Shown piece after piece: positions 44,877-52,500 of a DNA stretch of 64,000 nt. Within the stretch, counting starts at the first letter, position 1. Each line of letters begins with the position of its first letter. The position numbers were made by a program, and so were the translations under genes. The stretch comes from Selenomonas sp. WCT3 (GTDB lineage: Bacteria > Bacillota > Negativicutes > Selenomonadales > Selenomonadaceae), in assembly GCA_900100835.1 (NCBI GenBank), contig FNCM01000001.1:268655-332654 (forward strand), written 5' to 3'. The notes beneath the pieces were generated by a model that worked only from the letters and a program-made list of their open reading frames with translations, was not told the origin of the DNA and did no database searches.

Positions 44877-46025
44877 TTAATTTTTTGGTTTTGCAAAAAT
44901 CATTCGGCCTGCTGCTGTCTGCAAAGCCGACGTAACTTCCACGTCAATCATCTCATTCATGAAGCGGTGACCGCCCTCGATGACAATCATCGTCCCATCG
45001 TCAAGATAAGCAACGCCCTGTCCTGGCTCTTTTCCCGATTTGACCACCGTCACTCGCATATTCTCTCCGGGAATAACCACAGGCTTAACCGCATTGGAAA
45101 GCTCATTGATATTGAGGACTTCCACGCCGCGCAACTGAGCCACCTTGTTCAGGTTGAAGTCGTTGGTGATAATCTTGCCGCCCACCTGCTGACCCAGGCG
45201 AACCAGCTTGGAATCCACTTCCGCAATGTCATCAAAATCCACATTGGTCACTTCCACCCGTACCCGGGTTCCCTGACGAATGCGCTGCAGGATATCCAAG
45301 CCACGCCGTCCCCGCGTACGTTTTAAAACATCGGAAGAATCCGCAATATGCTGCAATTCCTCCAAGACAAAAACCGGAATGAGCAGCGTTCCTTCGATGA
45401 ATCCCGTATCGCAGATATCGGCAATGCGGCCATCGATGATAACGCTGGTATCCAGCAGTTTATACTGGGTGTTTCCCTCCAGCATCGGCACAGTTTCCGT
45501 CGAAGTCTCTTTCTCCGGCTCATGGTTTTTAGCCACCGCCTTCATAAACTTGGGGATAAAATCAAAGGCCCCTGCCAGCTCTTTGCGCTTGCGAATCATA
45601 ATCGTGATTCCCAAATAGCCAAATACGATACTAAAAATAACCGGGATATACTCGCCGACGACGGGGATTTTTGAAAAGGCATAGCCCAAAAGATTAGCAA
45701 AGATAAGTCCGAGAAGAAGTCCCACTGCACCGGCAATCACATCGTGAGTCGGCATCTTATTCAGCTGTACTTCCACTTTAGCCGAAAACCGCTTGAGCTT
45801 ATGGATAAAATACGAGGACAGGATAAAGCCAATGACTCCGCCCAGAACTGCTCCCAACAGGATGCAGACAAAGCCAGCCACCGTGAGTTTAATCCACCCC
45901 ATATCCGCCTGGAGAATCTCCGTGCTGATGAAGGATGTCAACAGCGGCGAAGCCAGGTTTAAAAGGGCACCACCAGCGATTGCCATAAACAGCGTAATAA
46001 AAAAGCGCAATACACGATCCAGCAT
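44877..46025 (-). CDS. yacL: PIN/TRAM domain membrane protein YacL
   Basis: A 382-residue protein with about four hydrophobic N-terminal segments (1-150), a PIN nuclease-like domain (LLDTSVIIDGRIADI near 189-203, TNDFNL near 283) and a C-terminal TRAM domain (about 305-370). It precedes ispD as in Bacillus. In B. subtilis the homologue is poorly characterised. GGAGGTGAACAT before the ATG. Confidence 0.9.
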   Translation of the reverse strand: MLDRVLRFFITLFMAIAGGALLNLASPLLTSFISTEILQADMGWIKLTVAGFVCILLGAVLGGVIGFILSSYFIHKLKRFSAKVEVQLNKMPTHDVIAGAVGLLLGLIFANLLGYAFSKIPVVGEYIPVIFSIVFGYLGITIMIRKRKELAGAFDFIPKFMKAVAKNHEPEKETSTETVPMLEGNTQYKLLDTSVIIDGRIADICDTGFIEGTLLIPVFVLEELQHIADSSDVLKRTRGRRGLDILQRIRQGTRVRVEVTNVDFDDIAEVDSKLVRLGQQVGGKIITNDFNLNKVAQLRGVEVLNINELSNAVKPVVIPGENMRVTVVKSGKEPGQGVAYLDDGTMIVIEGGHRFMNEMIDVEVTSALQTAAGRMIFAKPKN

Positions 46026-46069
46026 ATGTTCACCTCCTTTCCTACTTATATTATTGATACTATAAAATC

Positions 46070-46099
46070 AGTATAGACAATTTATCCCTGTACTGTCAA
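46070..46099 (-). promoter_or_regulatory. yacL operon promoter
   Basis: -35 TTGACA (46099-46094), 18-base spacer, -10 TATACT (46075-46070) on the minus strand, about 45 bases before the yacL start. Confidence 0.7.
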
Positions 46100-46171
46100 C
46101 CTAACGACGCCAATCCTGACGATTCTTAATCAAATGCCAATCTCAGCGGTTTTCAGCAAGTCCTGCGATAC

Positions 46172-46206
46172 AAAAAAGAGGGCCGTACCATAGGTACAGC
46201 CCCCTT
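46172..46206 (-). terminator. Probable terminator of carD
   Basis: GGGCCGTACC and GGTACAGCCCC form an imperfect stem with a flanking A-run, so the minus strand ends in CTCTTTTTTG. Confidence 0.6.
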
Positions 46207-46218
46207 TCCAGGCGGGAA

Positions 46219-46713
46219 TCAATGCTTGTATCGATTCTGGGATAAAATATCTTCCAGCCAACTTTCGACTTCCTCCGGAGTCTTATGACAGGCGTATACG
46301 AGTTCACTGACCAGGATTTGTTTGGCAAGGTCCAACAGACGGCGTTCCCCGGAGGAAATCTTCCGCCTCTGATCCTGCAAGATTAAATTGCGGGCAACAG
46401 CGGCCACATCACAGATATCTCCACTCTTCATCCGGTCAAGATTCTCATGGAAGCGCTTATTCCAGCTTCCCAAGGCCCGTTCAGGCTTATCCTCAAGCAC
46501 ATTCCGAACCTCATCCACTTGAGAACTGGAGATGACATCACGCAACCCAATGTTATCCACATTGTCGGTTGGAATCATCACCTTCATATTCCCCAGCGGC
46601 ATCTGTAGAACATAATACGATTTTCCTTCACCCAGAACTTCACAATTCTCGATTCCGGCAATCACTCCGGCGCCATGCATCGGATAGACTACCTTGTCTC
46701 CTACCTGCAGCAA
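46219..46713 (-). CDS. carD: CarD family transcriptional regulator
   Basis: A 164-residue CarD/CdnL protein that binds the RNA polymerase beta subunit and stabilises open complexes. The RNA-polymerase-interacting domain is at residues 1-60 (LQVGDKVVYPMHGAGVI) and a helical DNA-binding domain follows. The start is probably TTG 46713, since GGGGG lies six bases before it and the family start is normally just before QVGDKVVYP; a longer frame begins at another TTG, 46734. Confidence 0.88.
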   Translation of the reverse strand: MLQVGDKVVYPMHGAGVIAGIENCEVLGEGKSYYVLQMPLGNMKVMIPTDNVDNIGLRDVISSSQVDEVRNVLEDKPERALGSWNKRFHENLDRMKSGDICDVAAVARNLILQDQRRKISSGERRLLDLAKQILVSELVYACHKTPEEVESWLEDILSQNRYKH

Positions 46714-46898
46714 ACACACACCCCCTATATTCAATATGACGTGACAGCCTCATGCGCTGCCTGCCACTATATTATAGCATCATTTACCGATTTTTTCAAA
46801 AGTAAATCTTGTATTTTAGCATACTAATATAACCACGTCAAGGGATGTATGTCATAAACAGCATAAATTGAAGAAATTAATTTCAAAAATATAAAAAA

Positions 46899-47864
46899 TC
46901 AAGCCAATTCCGATTTGGTCTGCCGCAGGAACAGCTGAGTCAGCTGCTCTTTCGGGTCCTTATGATGGTGGACAATTTCATAAACCGTTGCCGAAATGGG
47001 AAGTTCCACCTGATATTTCTCGGAAAGCTCCATCAACGCCTCCACCGTATAGACGCCTTCCGCTAATTTGGCAAACGGCTTGCCGATGATAAGGTCTTCA
47101 CCAAAGCGGCGATTGTTGCTATGGGGAGAGAACAGCGTCGCTTCGTAATCCCCAAGATGAGAGAGCCCATAAACGGTCATCTTATCGCCCCCCATTTTTT
47201 CAATGAGCCGGGACAGTTCCCTGGTCCCCCGGGCCATTAAAGCCCCTTTGAGGCTGCCGTAGCCAAAGCCATCCAGCATGCCTGCCGCCAGGCCCACGAC
47301 ATTTTTCGCCGCAGCGCCGATTTCGGTTCCCAGCAGGTCTTCCCCATAATAGAAGCGTATAAGGGAACTGGAAAAGGAATCCACCAGTTCCTTGGTTAAA
47401 TCCATATTGTCCGAAGCAATGACCATGCAGTTGGGAATCTTCTGGATAAAATCCTGCACATGGCCTGGCCCCACCCAGACAGCCACCGGCACCTCCGTGC
47501 CAACGGACTCATGAAAAACCTCCGACAGTCGTTTGCCCGTGCCGATTTCCAATCCCTTCATGCAAAGGACAAAGCGCTTGCCTGCCAGATTTCCCAGCGC
47601 CTTCAGCTGGGCACCGAAACTGCGCAGCTGCTGACTGCTGATGGAAATCACGATGACATCGGCATAATCCACCGCCGCCGACAAATCATCCGTCAACACC
47701 ACAGATTCCGGCAGCTCCAGGTATTCGTTTTTATGCGTTTCCCTTAATTCCTGCAAATGCCTGGAGCCCTCACGCCCCCAAAGCATCACATCATGGCCGA
47801 TAAAATCTGCATACCATGCATGAAATGATCCCCAGCGACCACAGCCTAAAACCGTTACCTTCAT
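46899..47864 (-). CDS. gpsA: Glycerol-3-phosphate dehydrogenase [NAD(P)+]-type protein
   Basis: A 321-residue enzyme that reduces DHAP to glycerol-3-phosphate for phospholipid synthesis. The nucleotide loop is GCGRWGSFHA (usual form GAGSWGTA), the lysine is in CMKGLEIG near 106, and the catalytic block reads GAAAKNVVGLAAG near 192-204 with SNNRRFG near 258. The divergence at the N-terminal loop suggests a paralogue. It overlaps tcdA by four bases (ATGA). Confidence 0.85.
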   Translation of the reverse strand: MKVTVLGCGRWGSFHAWYADFIGHDVMLWGREGSRHLQELRETHKNEYLELPESVVLTDDLSAAVDYADVIVISISSQQLRSFGAQLKALGNLAGKRFVLCMKGLEIGTGKRLSEVFHESVGTEVPVAVWVGPGHVQDFIQKIPNCMVIASDNMDLTKELVDSFSSSLIRFYYGEDLLGTEIGAAAKNVVGLAAGMLDGFGYGSLKGALMARGTRELSRLIEKMGGDKMTVYGLSHLGDYEATLFSPHSNNRRFGEDLIIGKPFAKLAEGVYTVEALMELSEKYQVELPISATVYEIVHHHKDPKEQLTQLFLRQTKSELA

Positions 47865-48637
47865 GCCGATACCTCCGTTTTGATGCCGGTTATATCCCGT
47901 ACTACTTCACCGGCAATAATCAAACCAACCACCGACGGAACAAAGGAAATACTGCCCGGCACCGCCCGTTTCCTATCACAGTTATTGGCACTGCCCGGCG
48001 GACAGATGCAATTTTTGCCGCAGCCACTTTGCTTGACAGCCAGCGGTTTCTCTTTCGAATAAACCACCTTGAGCTTTTTTACGCGGTTTTCTTTCATTTT
48101 CTTGCGCATAACCCGGGCAATCGGATCCACACTGGTTTTGTAGATATCCGTTACTTCAAACTTAGTAGGGTCTAGTTTGTTGCCAGCCCCCATGCTGCAA
48201 ATGATGGGGATGTTAAGATCCCGGCACTGCAATACCAAATTAATTTTCCCCGTAACCGTATCAATCGCATCCACCACATAATCATAATGCTGGGTGAAAA
48301 ACTTATCGGCATTTTCCGGCAGATAGAAATCCTCGATGGTATCCACTATGGCCTTGGGATTGATATCCAAGATGCGCTCTTTCATCATCTGCGTCTTTGC
48401 CTGGCCCACAGTTTTTGAAGTGGCATGAATTTGGCGGTTGATATTGGTCAAACAGATGAGGTCGTTGTCAATCAGTACCAGATGACCTACCCCAGCCCGG
48501 GCCAGCCCCTCAGCCACAAAAGAACCAACACCGCCCACACCAAAAATTGCTACGGTGCTTTTCGCCAATTTTTCCATACCTTCTTCTCCCAGCAAAAGTT
48601 CCGTCCGGGAAAATCTACCCAAATTGCTCACTGTCAT
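47861..48637 (-). CDS. tcdA: tRNA threonylcarbamoyladenosine dehydratase (TcdA/CsdL, ThiF-like)
   Basis: E1-like enzyme that makes cyclic t6A in tRNA. The ATP loop GVGGVGSFVAEGLARAG is near 33-49, NRQIHA near 67, and DAIDTV near 120. A Cys-rich stretch (CGKNCICPPGSANNC, near 205-219) may bind a metal; E. coli TcdA lacks this form. The start is uncertain: ATG 48637 is close to the ribosome binding site, and GTG 48631 is an alternative with better spacing. Confidence 0.87.
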   Translation of the reverse strand: MTVSNLGRFSRTELLLGEEGMEKLAKSTVAIFGVGGVGSFVAEGLARAGVGHLVLIDNDLICLTNINRQIHATSKTVGQAKTQMMKERILDINPKAIVDTIEDFYLPENADKFFTQHYDYVVDAIDTVTGKINLVLQCRDLNIPIICSMGAGNKLDPTKFEVTDIYKTSVDPIARVMRKKMKENRVKKLKVVYSKEKPLAVKQSGCGKNCICPPGSANNCDRKRAVPGSISFVPSVVGLIIAGEVVRDITGIKTEVSA

Positions 48638-48722
48638 TTCCTTTCTCGTCTTCGTATAAACACTATAATTATAACGCCACCAGCCCGATTTTGCCAAAGA
48701 CAAAATCGCCTTTTCACTTACG

Positions 48723-48760
48723 ACGAAAAAAGGAACTGCAGGAATACCTCCTGCAATTCC
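48723..48760 (-). terminator. Terminator of the stand-alone ftsZ
   Basis: AGGAACTGCAGGA (48729-48741) and TCCTGCAATTCCT (48747-48759) pair with one mismatch; TTTTTT follows on the minus strand. Confidence 0.82.
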
Positions 48761-48769
48761 TCTTCCTGA

Positions 48770-49912
48770 TTATTTTTTTTCTTTGTCATCCACCGTCAAG
48801 CGAAATGCCGGAATCGCGAAAGCCCCCGAAGGTTTCTCATCGGCTGCCGCTGCTGGCTTGCTCATGAATGCCGGTGTATCCAGGGAAAACGTCTCCTTTT
48901 TCACTTTGCTCTCCGGAACCTTTACCGTCGGAGATTTCATCACGACACTGTCGACAAAATCCGTAGCGATAATCGTCGCCTGAACTTTGCCGCCCATCGA
49001 GTTATCGATGACGGTACCCAAAATGATATTGACTTCATCATCCGCGTTATCCATGATGTAGCGGGTTGCCTCATCCACATCGTAGAGACTCAGGCTGCTG
49101 TCGCCAGTAAGATTGAGGATAACGCCGCGGGCCCCCTTGAGGCCCTTTTCGATGAGGGGACTTTCGGCGGCGGCCTTTACCGCATCCATTGCGCTGCGGC
49201 TGCTGCTGCCAATTCCCAGCAGTGCATCACTGCTGTCACTCTGGCGGAAGATGGTAGTAACATCAGCAAAATCCACATTGATAACGCCGGTGGTAAGAAT
49301 CAATTCCGCTACGCAGTTGATGGCCTGCTTGAGCACCTTATCCGCCGCTTCGAAGGCCGAAACCAACGTCATCCGGCGATTCTCCGGCAGTTTCATGAGG
49401 TTATCGTTTTCCACGGCAATCAAAGCATCCATCTGGGACTGCATCTTTACGATGCCTTCCATGGCCGTGCGCTTTTTGCGGTTGCCTTCAAAGGAGAAGG
49501 GCACCGTCACCACACCCACGGATAGCAGCCCCATTTCCTTTGCCATCCGAGCTACCACCGGTGCGGCACCTGTACCGGTACCGCCACCCATACCAGCCGT
49601 GATGAAGACAAGATCTGCCCCATTTAATGCATCTTTGATTTTCTTTTCCTCGGCCTTGGCCGCTTTTTCTCCCAGGGCTGCATCCCCACCGGTGCCGCGT
49701 CCACGCGTCAAGGATTCACCGATTTGAATGCAGCGGACTCCTGCCTCATCTACCAACTGCAGCTGCTTAGCATCCGTATTGATGGCAATAAGCTCAATCT
49801 CTAAATCGTTATGCTGTCCCATGCGCATAAGAACGCTATTGCCGCCGCCACCGACGCCAAAGACTTTAATTTTGACTTTTGGTTTTATGATTGATGTTTC
49901 ATCTGCTGTCAT
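48770..49912 (-). CDS. ftsZ: FtsZ-family tubulin-like GTPase, divergent
   Basis: A 380-residue FtsZ. The G-box GGGTGTG is near 112, and the T7 loop NVDFADV near 213 is intact, so GTPase activity is expected. Several usual positions differ: GGGGNSVLMRM in place of GGGGNNAVNRM, RGRGTGGDAALG in place of RGLGAGANPEIG. The C-terminal linker is short and contains two peptides like the FtsA/ZipA-binding tail: SLDTPAF and FAIPAF. No ftsA or ftsQ is nearby. It could be a second FtsZ. I chose ATG 49912 with GAGGGG eight bases upstream. Confidence 0.9.
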   Translation of the reverse strand: MTADETSIIKPKVKIKVFGVGGGGNSVLMRMGQHNDLEIELIAINTDAKQLQLVDEAGVRCIQIGESLTRGRGTGGDAALGEKAAKAEEKKIKDALNGADLVFITAGMGGGTGTGAAPVVARMAKEMGLLSVGVVTVPFSFEGNRKKRTAMEGIVKMQSQMDALIAVENDNLMKLPENRRMTLVSAFEAADKVLKQAINCVAELILTTGVINVDFADVTTIFRQSDSSDALLGIGSSSRSAMDAVKAAAESPLIEKGLKGARGVILNLTGDSSLSLYDVDEATRYIMDNADDEVNIILGTVIDNSMGGKVQATIIATDFVDSVVMKSPTVKVPESKVKKETFSLDTPAFMSKPAAAADEKPSGAFAIPAFRLTVDDKEKK

Positions 49913-50025
49913 GGAACATTCCCCTCTCATTTCAACATACTTTTATAATTATTCTCCACAATCAGGGGCTATTCCTGCCTATCGCGCAAGAAAAGTCATC
50001 GTACCTATTTCCCGATAAAAAAGAA

Positions 50026-50057
50026 GGCAGGACTGCCTATCGATAAGCAATCCTGCC
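50026..50057 (-). terminator. Strong terminator of a short minus-strand RNA
   Basis: GGCAGGA (50026-50032) and TCCTGCC (50051-50057) with an inner stem around TATCGATA; TTCTTTTTT follows on the minus strand. Confidence 0.85.
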
Positions 50058-50083
50058 TCCCCTCTCCACCTGTCTATCCACAG

Positions 50084-50143
50084 TCAGCTGAAGAGAAATA
50101 CCGCTAAACAAGCCAGAACAATCTTCAAGCTGTCAAGCTTCAC
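50084..50143 (-). CDS. Candidate 19-residue hydrophobic peptide (possible type I toxin)
   Basis: GTG at 50143 has AGGAAG eight bases upstream and encodes MKLDSLKIVLACLAVFLFS, then TGA. The peptide is a charged head followed by one hydrophobic helix, like type I toxins and other small membrane peptides. An in-frame GTG at 50152 gives a 22-residue version. It lies inside a short RNA unit with its own promoter and terminator. A chance open frame is possible. Confidence 0.4.
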   Translation of the reverse strand: MKLDSLKIVLACLAVFLFS

Positions 50144-50212
50144 GCCAAACACTTCCTAACTTCGCATCCAGCTTAATCTTCGCATCTAGCAATAGGTCTA
50201 CCGTTTATACCG

Positions 50213-50241
50213 ATTATACACTTGTCCCTGCAAAATTTCAA
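50213..50241 (-). promoter_or_regulatory. Promoter of the candidate small RNA
   Basis: -35 TTGAAA (50241-50236), 17-base spacer, -10 TATAAT (50218-50213) on the minus strand. Confidence 0.7.
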
Positions 50242-50253
50242 TGCCTAAAAAAG

Positions 50254-50289
50254 AAAAGAAAGACTGCCAAGTGTAGCAATCTTTCTCTT
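50254..50289 (-). terminator. Terminator of the agp-like gene
   Basis: GAAAGATTGC and GGCAGTCTTTC pair in the minus strand and are followed by TTTTCTTTTTT, directly after the stop at 50294. It separates agp from the small RNA promoter. Confidence 0.7.
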
Positions 50290-50293
50290 ATTC

Positions 50294-51613
50294 TCAGGCC
50301 GCTTTCTGTTCCGCTGCTGCCGGCGTATCCTTGGGCAGCTTGTCATAAGCGTTAATCGCTTCTTCAAAACGCTGCTGAACATCTTGGAGGCGATACAGGC
50401 CATCTTTGTTTTCTTCCAATCCCTTGAGCTTCACCGGATAGATTTTCGGTGGATTGTTAAGGTCTAACATCTCACGGTCCCGCAATTGGCTGGTGGACTG
50501 ATAAACCATGTTAAGGGAGGCGTAACTTGCCCCGTCTTTGCCAGCCCACTTTTCAACCACCAGCTTGCAGCCAATGGGAGTCTTCTTTTCAATGCTGTCC
50601 GGAAGCTCATAAGGCTCGGCATCGAGGGCAGCCAGCACGCTGGCAATATTGGAATCATGACCGCACAGGAAGGTAAATTTACGGTCCTTCATGGATAATT
50701 CCTTATTCATCTCCTGCAGCAATGGATGCGCAACATTTACAGCCACTGACGGCGCCGTGAACAATACATCCCCATAAATATCCTTGACACTGGCTATGGT
50801 TTCCCAGTCACTTTTCTTGAGCTTGTGGCCAAACGCTGCCTTTACCGGATCTTTTTCTTCATAATATTGCAGGATAAAGGCATCACTGGCTGAATTTGCC
50901 TGCTTTAACGAGCCTTTCATGGCCGGTTCCTTGTTCACATCCAAAATAATCTTCAAATCGTCATCCCGGAATTTTGTCATCCCGTCTTTTTGGGCAGCGG
51001 GAGATTTGGCCAGATCCAAAACTTTTTCCATCAAACGGTATTGTTTGTCCATGTTCTTGCCAATGCCCTGCAAGCCGTCCTTTCCACCCATAGCACTGAT
51101 TTCCTTCATGGCCTGGTTGCGGAAAGCCTCACTGACAAAAGTCAGCTGGGGATTAAACACCGGGTCCATCTTGCTTGGCGCATATTTATGCTCGATTTTG
51201 ACATTGGCCACCGGCAGCATGCCGCTGGAAAAATACTGAGCCGTCGCAATGGTGCGCTGCATGGAGTTGGCATAGAACCGCACCACACCATTTTCCGGCT
51301 GGTAATTCTCTGGCATCAGCCCTTCTGCCACTGCGTATTTGCGAAAATACTGGCCCATCATCGTCTCCAGTTCACCGCCACGAAGGGAAAGTTCACTGGG
51401 AGCCGAGGTCCAATTGAACCAGCTGTGAGGCGTCAGATTGGCCAGAGCAGAACCATTGCCGCTCAGGGGCGAACGGATATTATGGCGGCTAAGCACCACC
51501 ATTTCCTGCAGCTTGTACTGGGATTCAAAGGCATCGGAATGGGGCGCTGCCGCCACAACAGTTCCGGCAGCCATAAGGGTCAGACAACAAAAGGCAGTCA
51601 AAGGTTTCAACAT
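50294..51613 (-). CDS. agp: Periplasmic histidine acid phosphatase (glucose-1-phosphatase-like)
   Basis: A 439-residue exported enzyme of the histidine acid phosphatase family. Signal peptide with cleavage near AAA (residue 22-23). The catalytic motif is LSRHNIRSP near residue 41-49; the RHN form is that of Agp rather than the RHG of AppA. The HD proton donor lies in CGHDSNIAS near 335. It would release phosphate from glucose-1-phosphate or phytate in the periplasm. It lies 134 bases after the response regulator gene and has its own promoter. A Pro/Ala-rich C-terminus is present. Confidence 0.85.
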   Translation of the reverse strand: MLKPLTAFCCLTLMAAGTVVAAAPHSDAFESQYKLQEMVVLSRHNIRSPLSGNGSALANLTPHSWFNWTSAPSELSLRGGELETMMGQYFRKYAVAEGLMPENYQPENGVVRFYANSMQRTIATAQYFSSGMLPVANVKIEHKYAPSKMDPVFNPQLTFVSEAFRNQAMKEISAMGGKDGLQGIGKNMDKQYRLMEKVLDLAKSPAAQKDGMTKFRDDDLKIILDVNKEPAMKGSLKQANSASDAFILQYYEEKDPVKAAFGHKLKKSDWETIASVKDIYGDVLFTAPSVAVNVAHPLLQEMNKELSMKDRKFTFLCGHDSNIASVLAALDAEPYELPDSIEKKTPIGCKLVVEKWAGKDGASYASLNMVYQSTSQLRDREMLDLNNPPKIYPVKLKGLEENKDGLYRLQDVQQRFEEAINAYDKLPKDTPAAAEQKAA

Positions 51614-51676
51614 AAATACTTCCTCCTATACAATTCCCAAAGGCAGTTTTCAGCGCTGAATTCTTTATCTGTCTGC

Positions 51677-51705
51677 ATTCTAACAAATATTGCCGGTGCG
51701 AACAA
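51677..51705 (-). promoter_or_regulatory. agp promoter
   Basis: -35 TTGTTC (51705-51700), 17-base spacer, -10 TAGAAT (51682-51677) on the minus strand. The -35 is close to the 3' end of the response regulator gene. CAGCGCTG lies downstream of the start at 51651-51658. Confidence 0.6.
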
Positions 51706-51747
51706 TACTAAATAATACACATTTATCCTTTATTTTGAACTCCCCCC

Positions 51748-52500
51748 TTAATCCTGCTCTTTTCCCATCCCGGACAAAAACTCACTAGGCGCCATTCCCA
51801 GATATTTCTTGAATACCTGGCAGAAGTTCTTATAGTCACTGAACCCGCATTCTGCGGCCACTTCGTAGATACGCCAAGTTCCTTCCTTGAGCATGCTAAT
51901 ACTCTGCTGAAGCCGGTATTTGGCCAGCAGACTGCTAAAGGTATTATCCGTCTCCTCCTTGAGCTTCCGCGACAGATAACTGACCGATACCTGCTGCTTT
52001 TCCGCAATGGGTTCAAGGCTGATACGCTCCTGCCAGCTCTTTTCAATCACAGCCAAGACCACCCGCACATAAGGATTCTGACTTCTCCTGGCCATGGATA
52101 GTTCTTCGGTAAACGGCAGTGAAGTTTCGCCCCGTTCCTCTGCCAGCCGTTTTAGCACCGCCGCCAATTCCTCTTCATCCACGGGCTTCAACAGGTAGTC
52201 ATCCACATGAAGCCGCATGGCCTCCCGGGCGTACTCAAAGTCGGCGTGACTGGTTAAAAAAATCACCTGAATGGACGGGGCAATTTCTTGCAAGTGACGC
52301 GCCAGTTCCAAGCCATCCATAACTGGCATTCGCACATCGGTGAGCACCACATCCGGGGACACTTTAGCTATCACCGCCAGTGCCTCCTCGCCGTCGGCCG
52401 CACTGCCGCTCACTTCAGCCCCCATCGCCTGCCAGTCTATCGTTTCCATCAGCCCCCGCCGAATGATATCTTCATCTTCCACGATTACCAGTTTCAGCAT
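51748..52500 (-). CDS. Response regulator, YesN/HptR type (receiver plus AraC helix-turn-helix)
   Basis: A 250-residue regulator. Receiver domain at 1-120 with the phospho-Asp in VVLTDVRMP near 55, Lys in LLKPVDEEEL near 104. AraC-type DNA-binding domain at about 150-245 (VSVSYLSRKLKEETDNTF, EVAAECGFSDYKNFCQVFKKYLGMAPSEF). The gene overlaps the kinase gene by 29 bases, so the two form one system. It is a good candidate to activate agp or another sugar-phosphate gene. Confidence 0.9.
   Translation of the reverse strand: MLKLVIVEDEDIIRRGLMETIDWQAMGAEVSGSAADGEEALAVIAKVSPDVVLTDVRMPVMDGLELARHLQEIAPSIQVIFLTSHADFEYAREAMRLHVDDYLLKPVDEEELAAVLKRLAEERGETSLPFTEELSMARRSQNPYVRVVLAVIEKSWQERISLEPIAEKQQVSVSYLSRKLKEETDNTFSSLLAKYRLQQSISMLKEGTWRIYEVAAECGFSDYKNFCQVFKKYLGMAPSEFLSGMGKEQD

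Larger units (their letters stand above)
50018..50206 (-). ncRNA. Candidate small RNA / peptide mRNA of about 190 nt
   Basis: Bounded by a near-consensus promoter (50241-50213) and a strong terminator (50026-50057). It contains a direct repeat GATGCGAAG (twice in 50161-50190) and the hydrophobic peptide frame. There is no larger gene between ftsZ (49912) and agp (50294), so the unit explains most of this 381-base gap. Function unknown. Confidence 0.55.
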
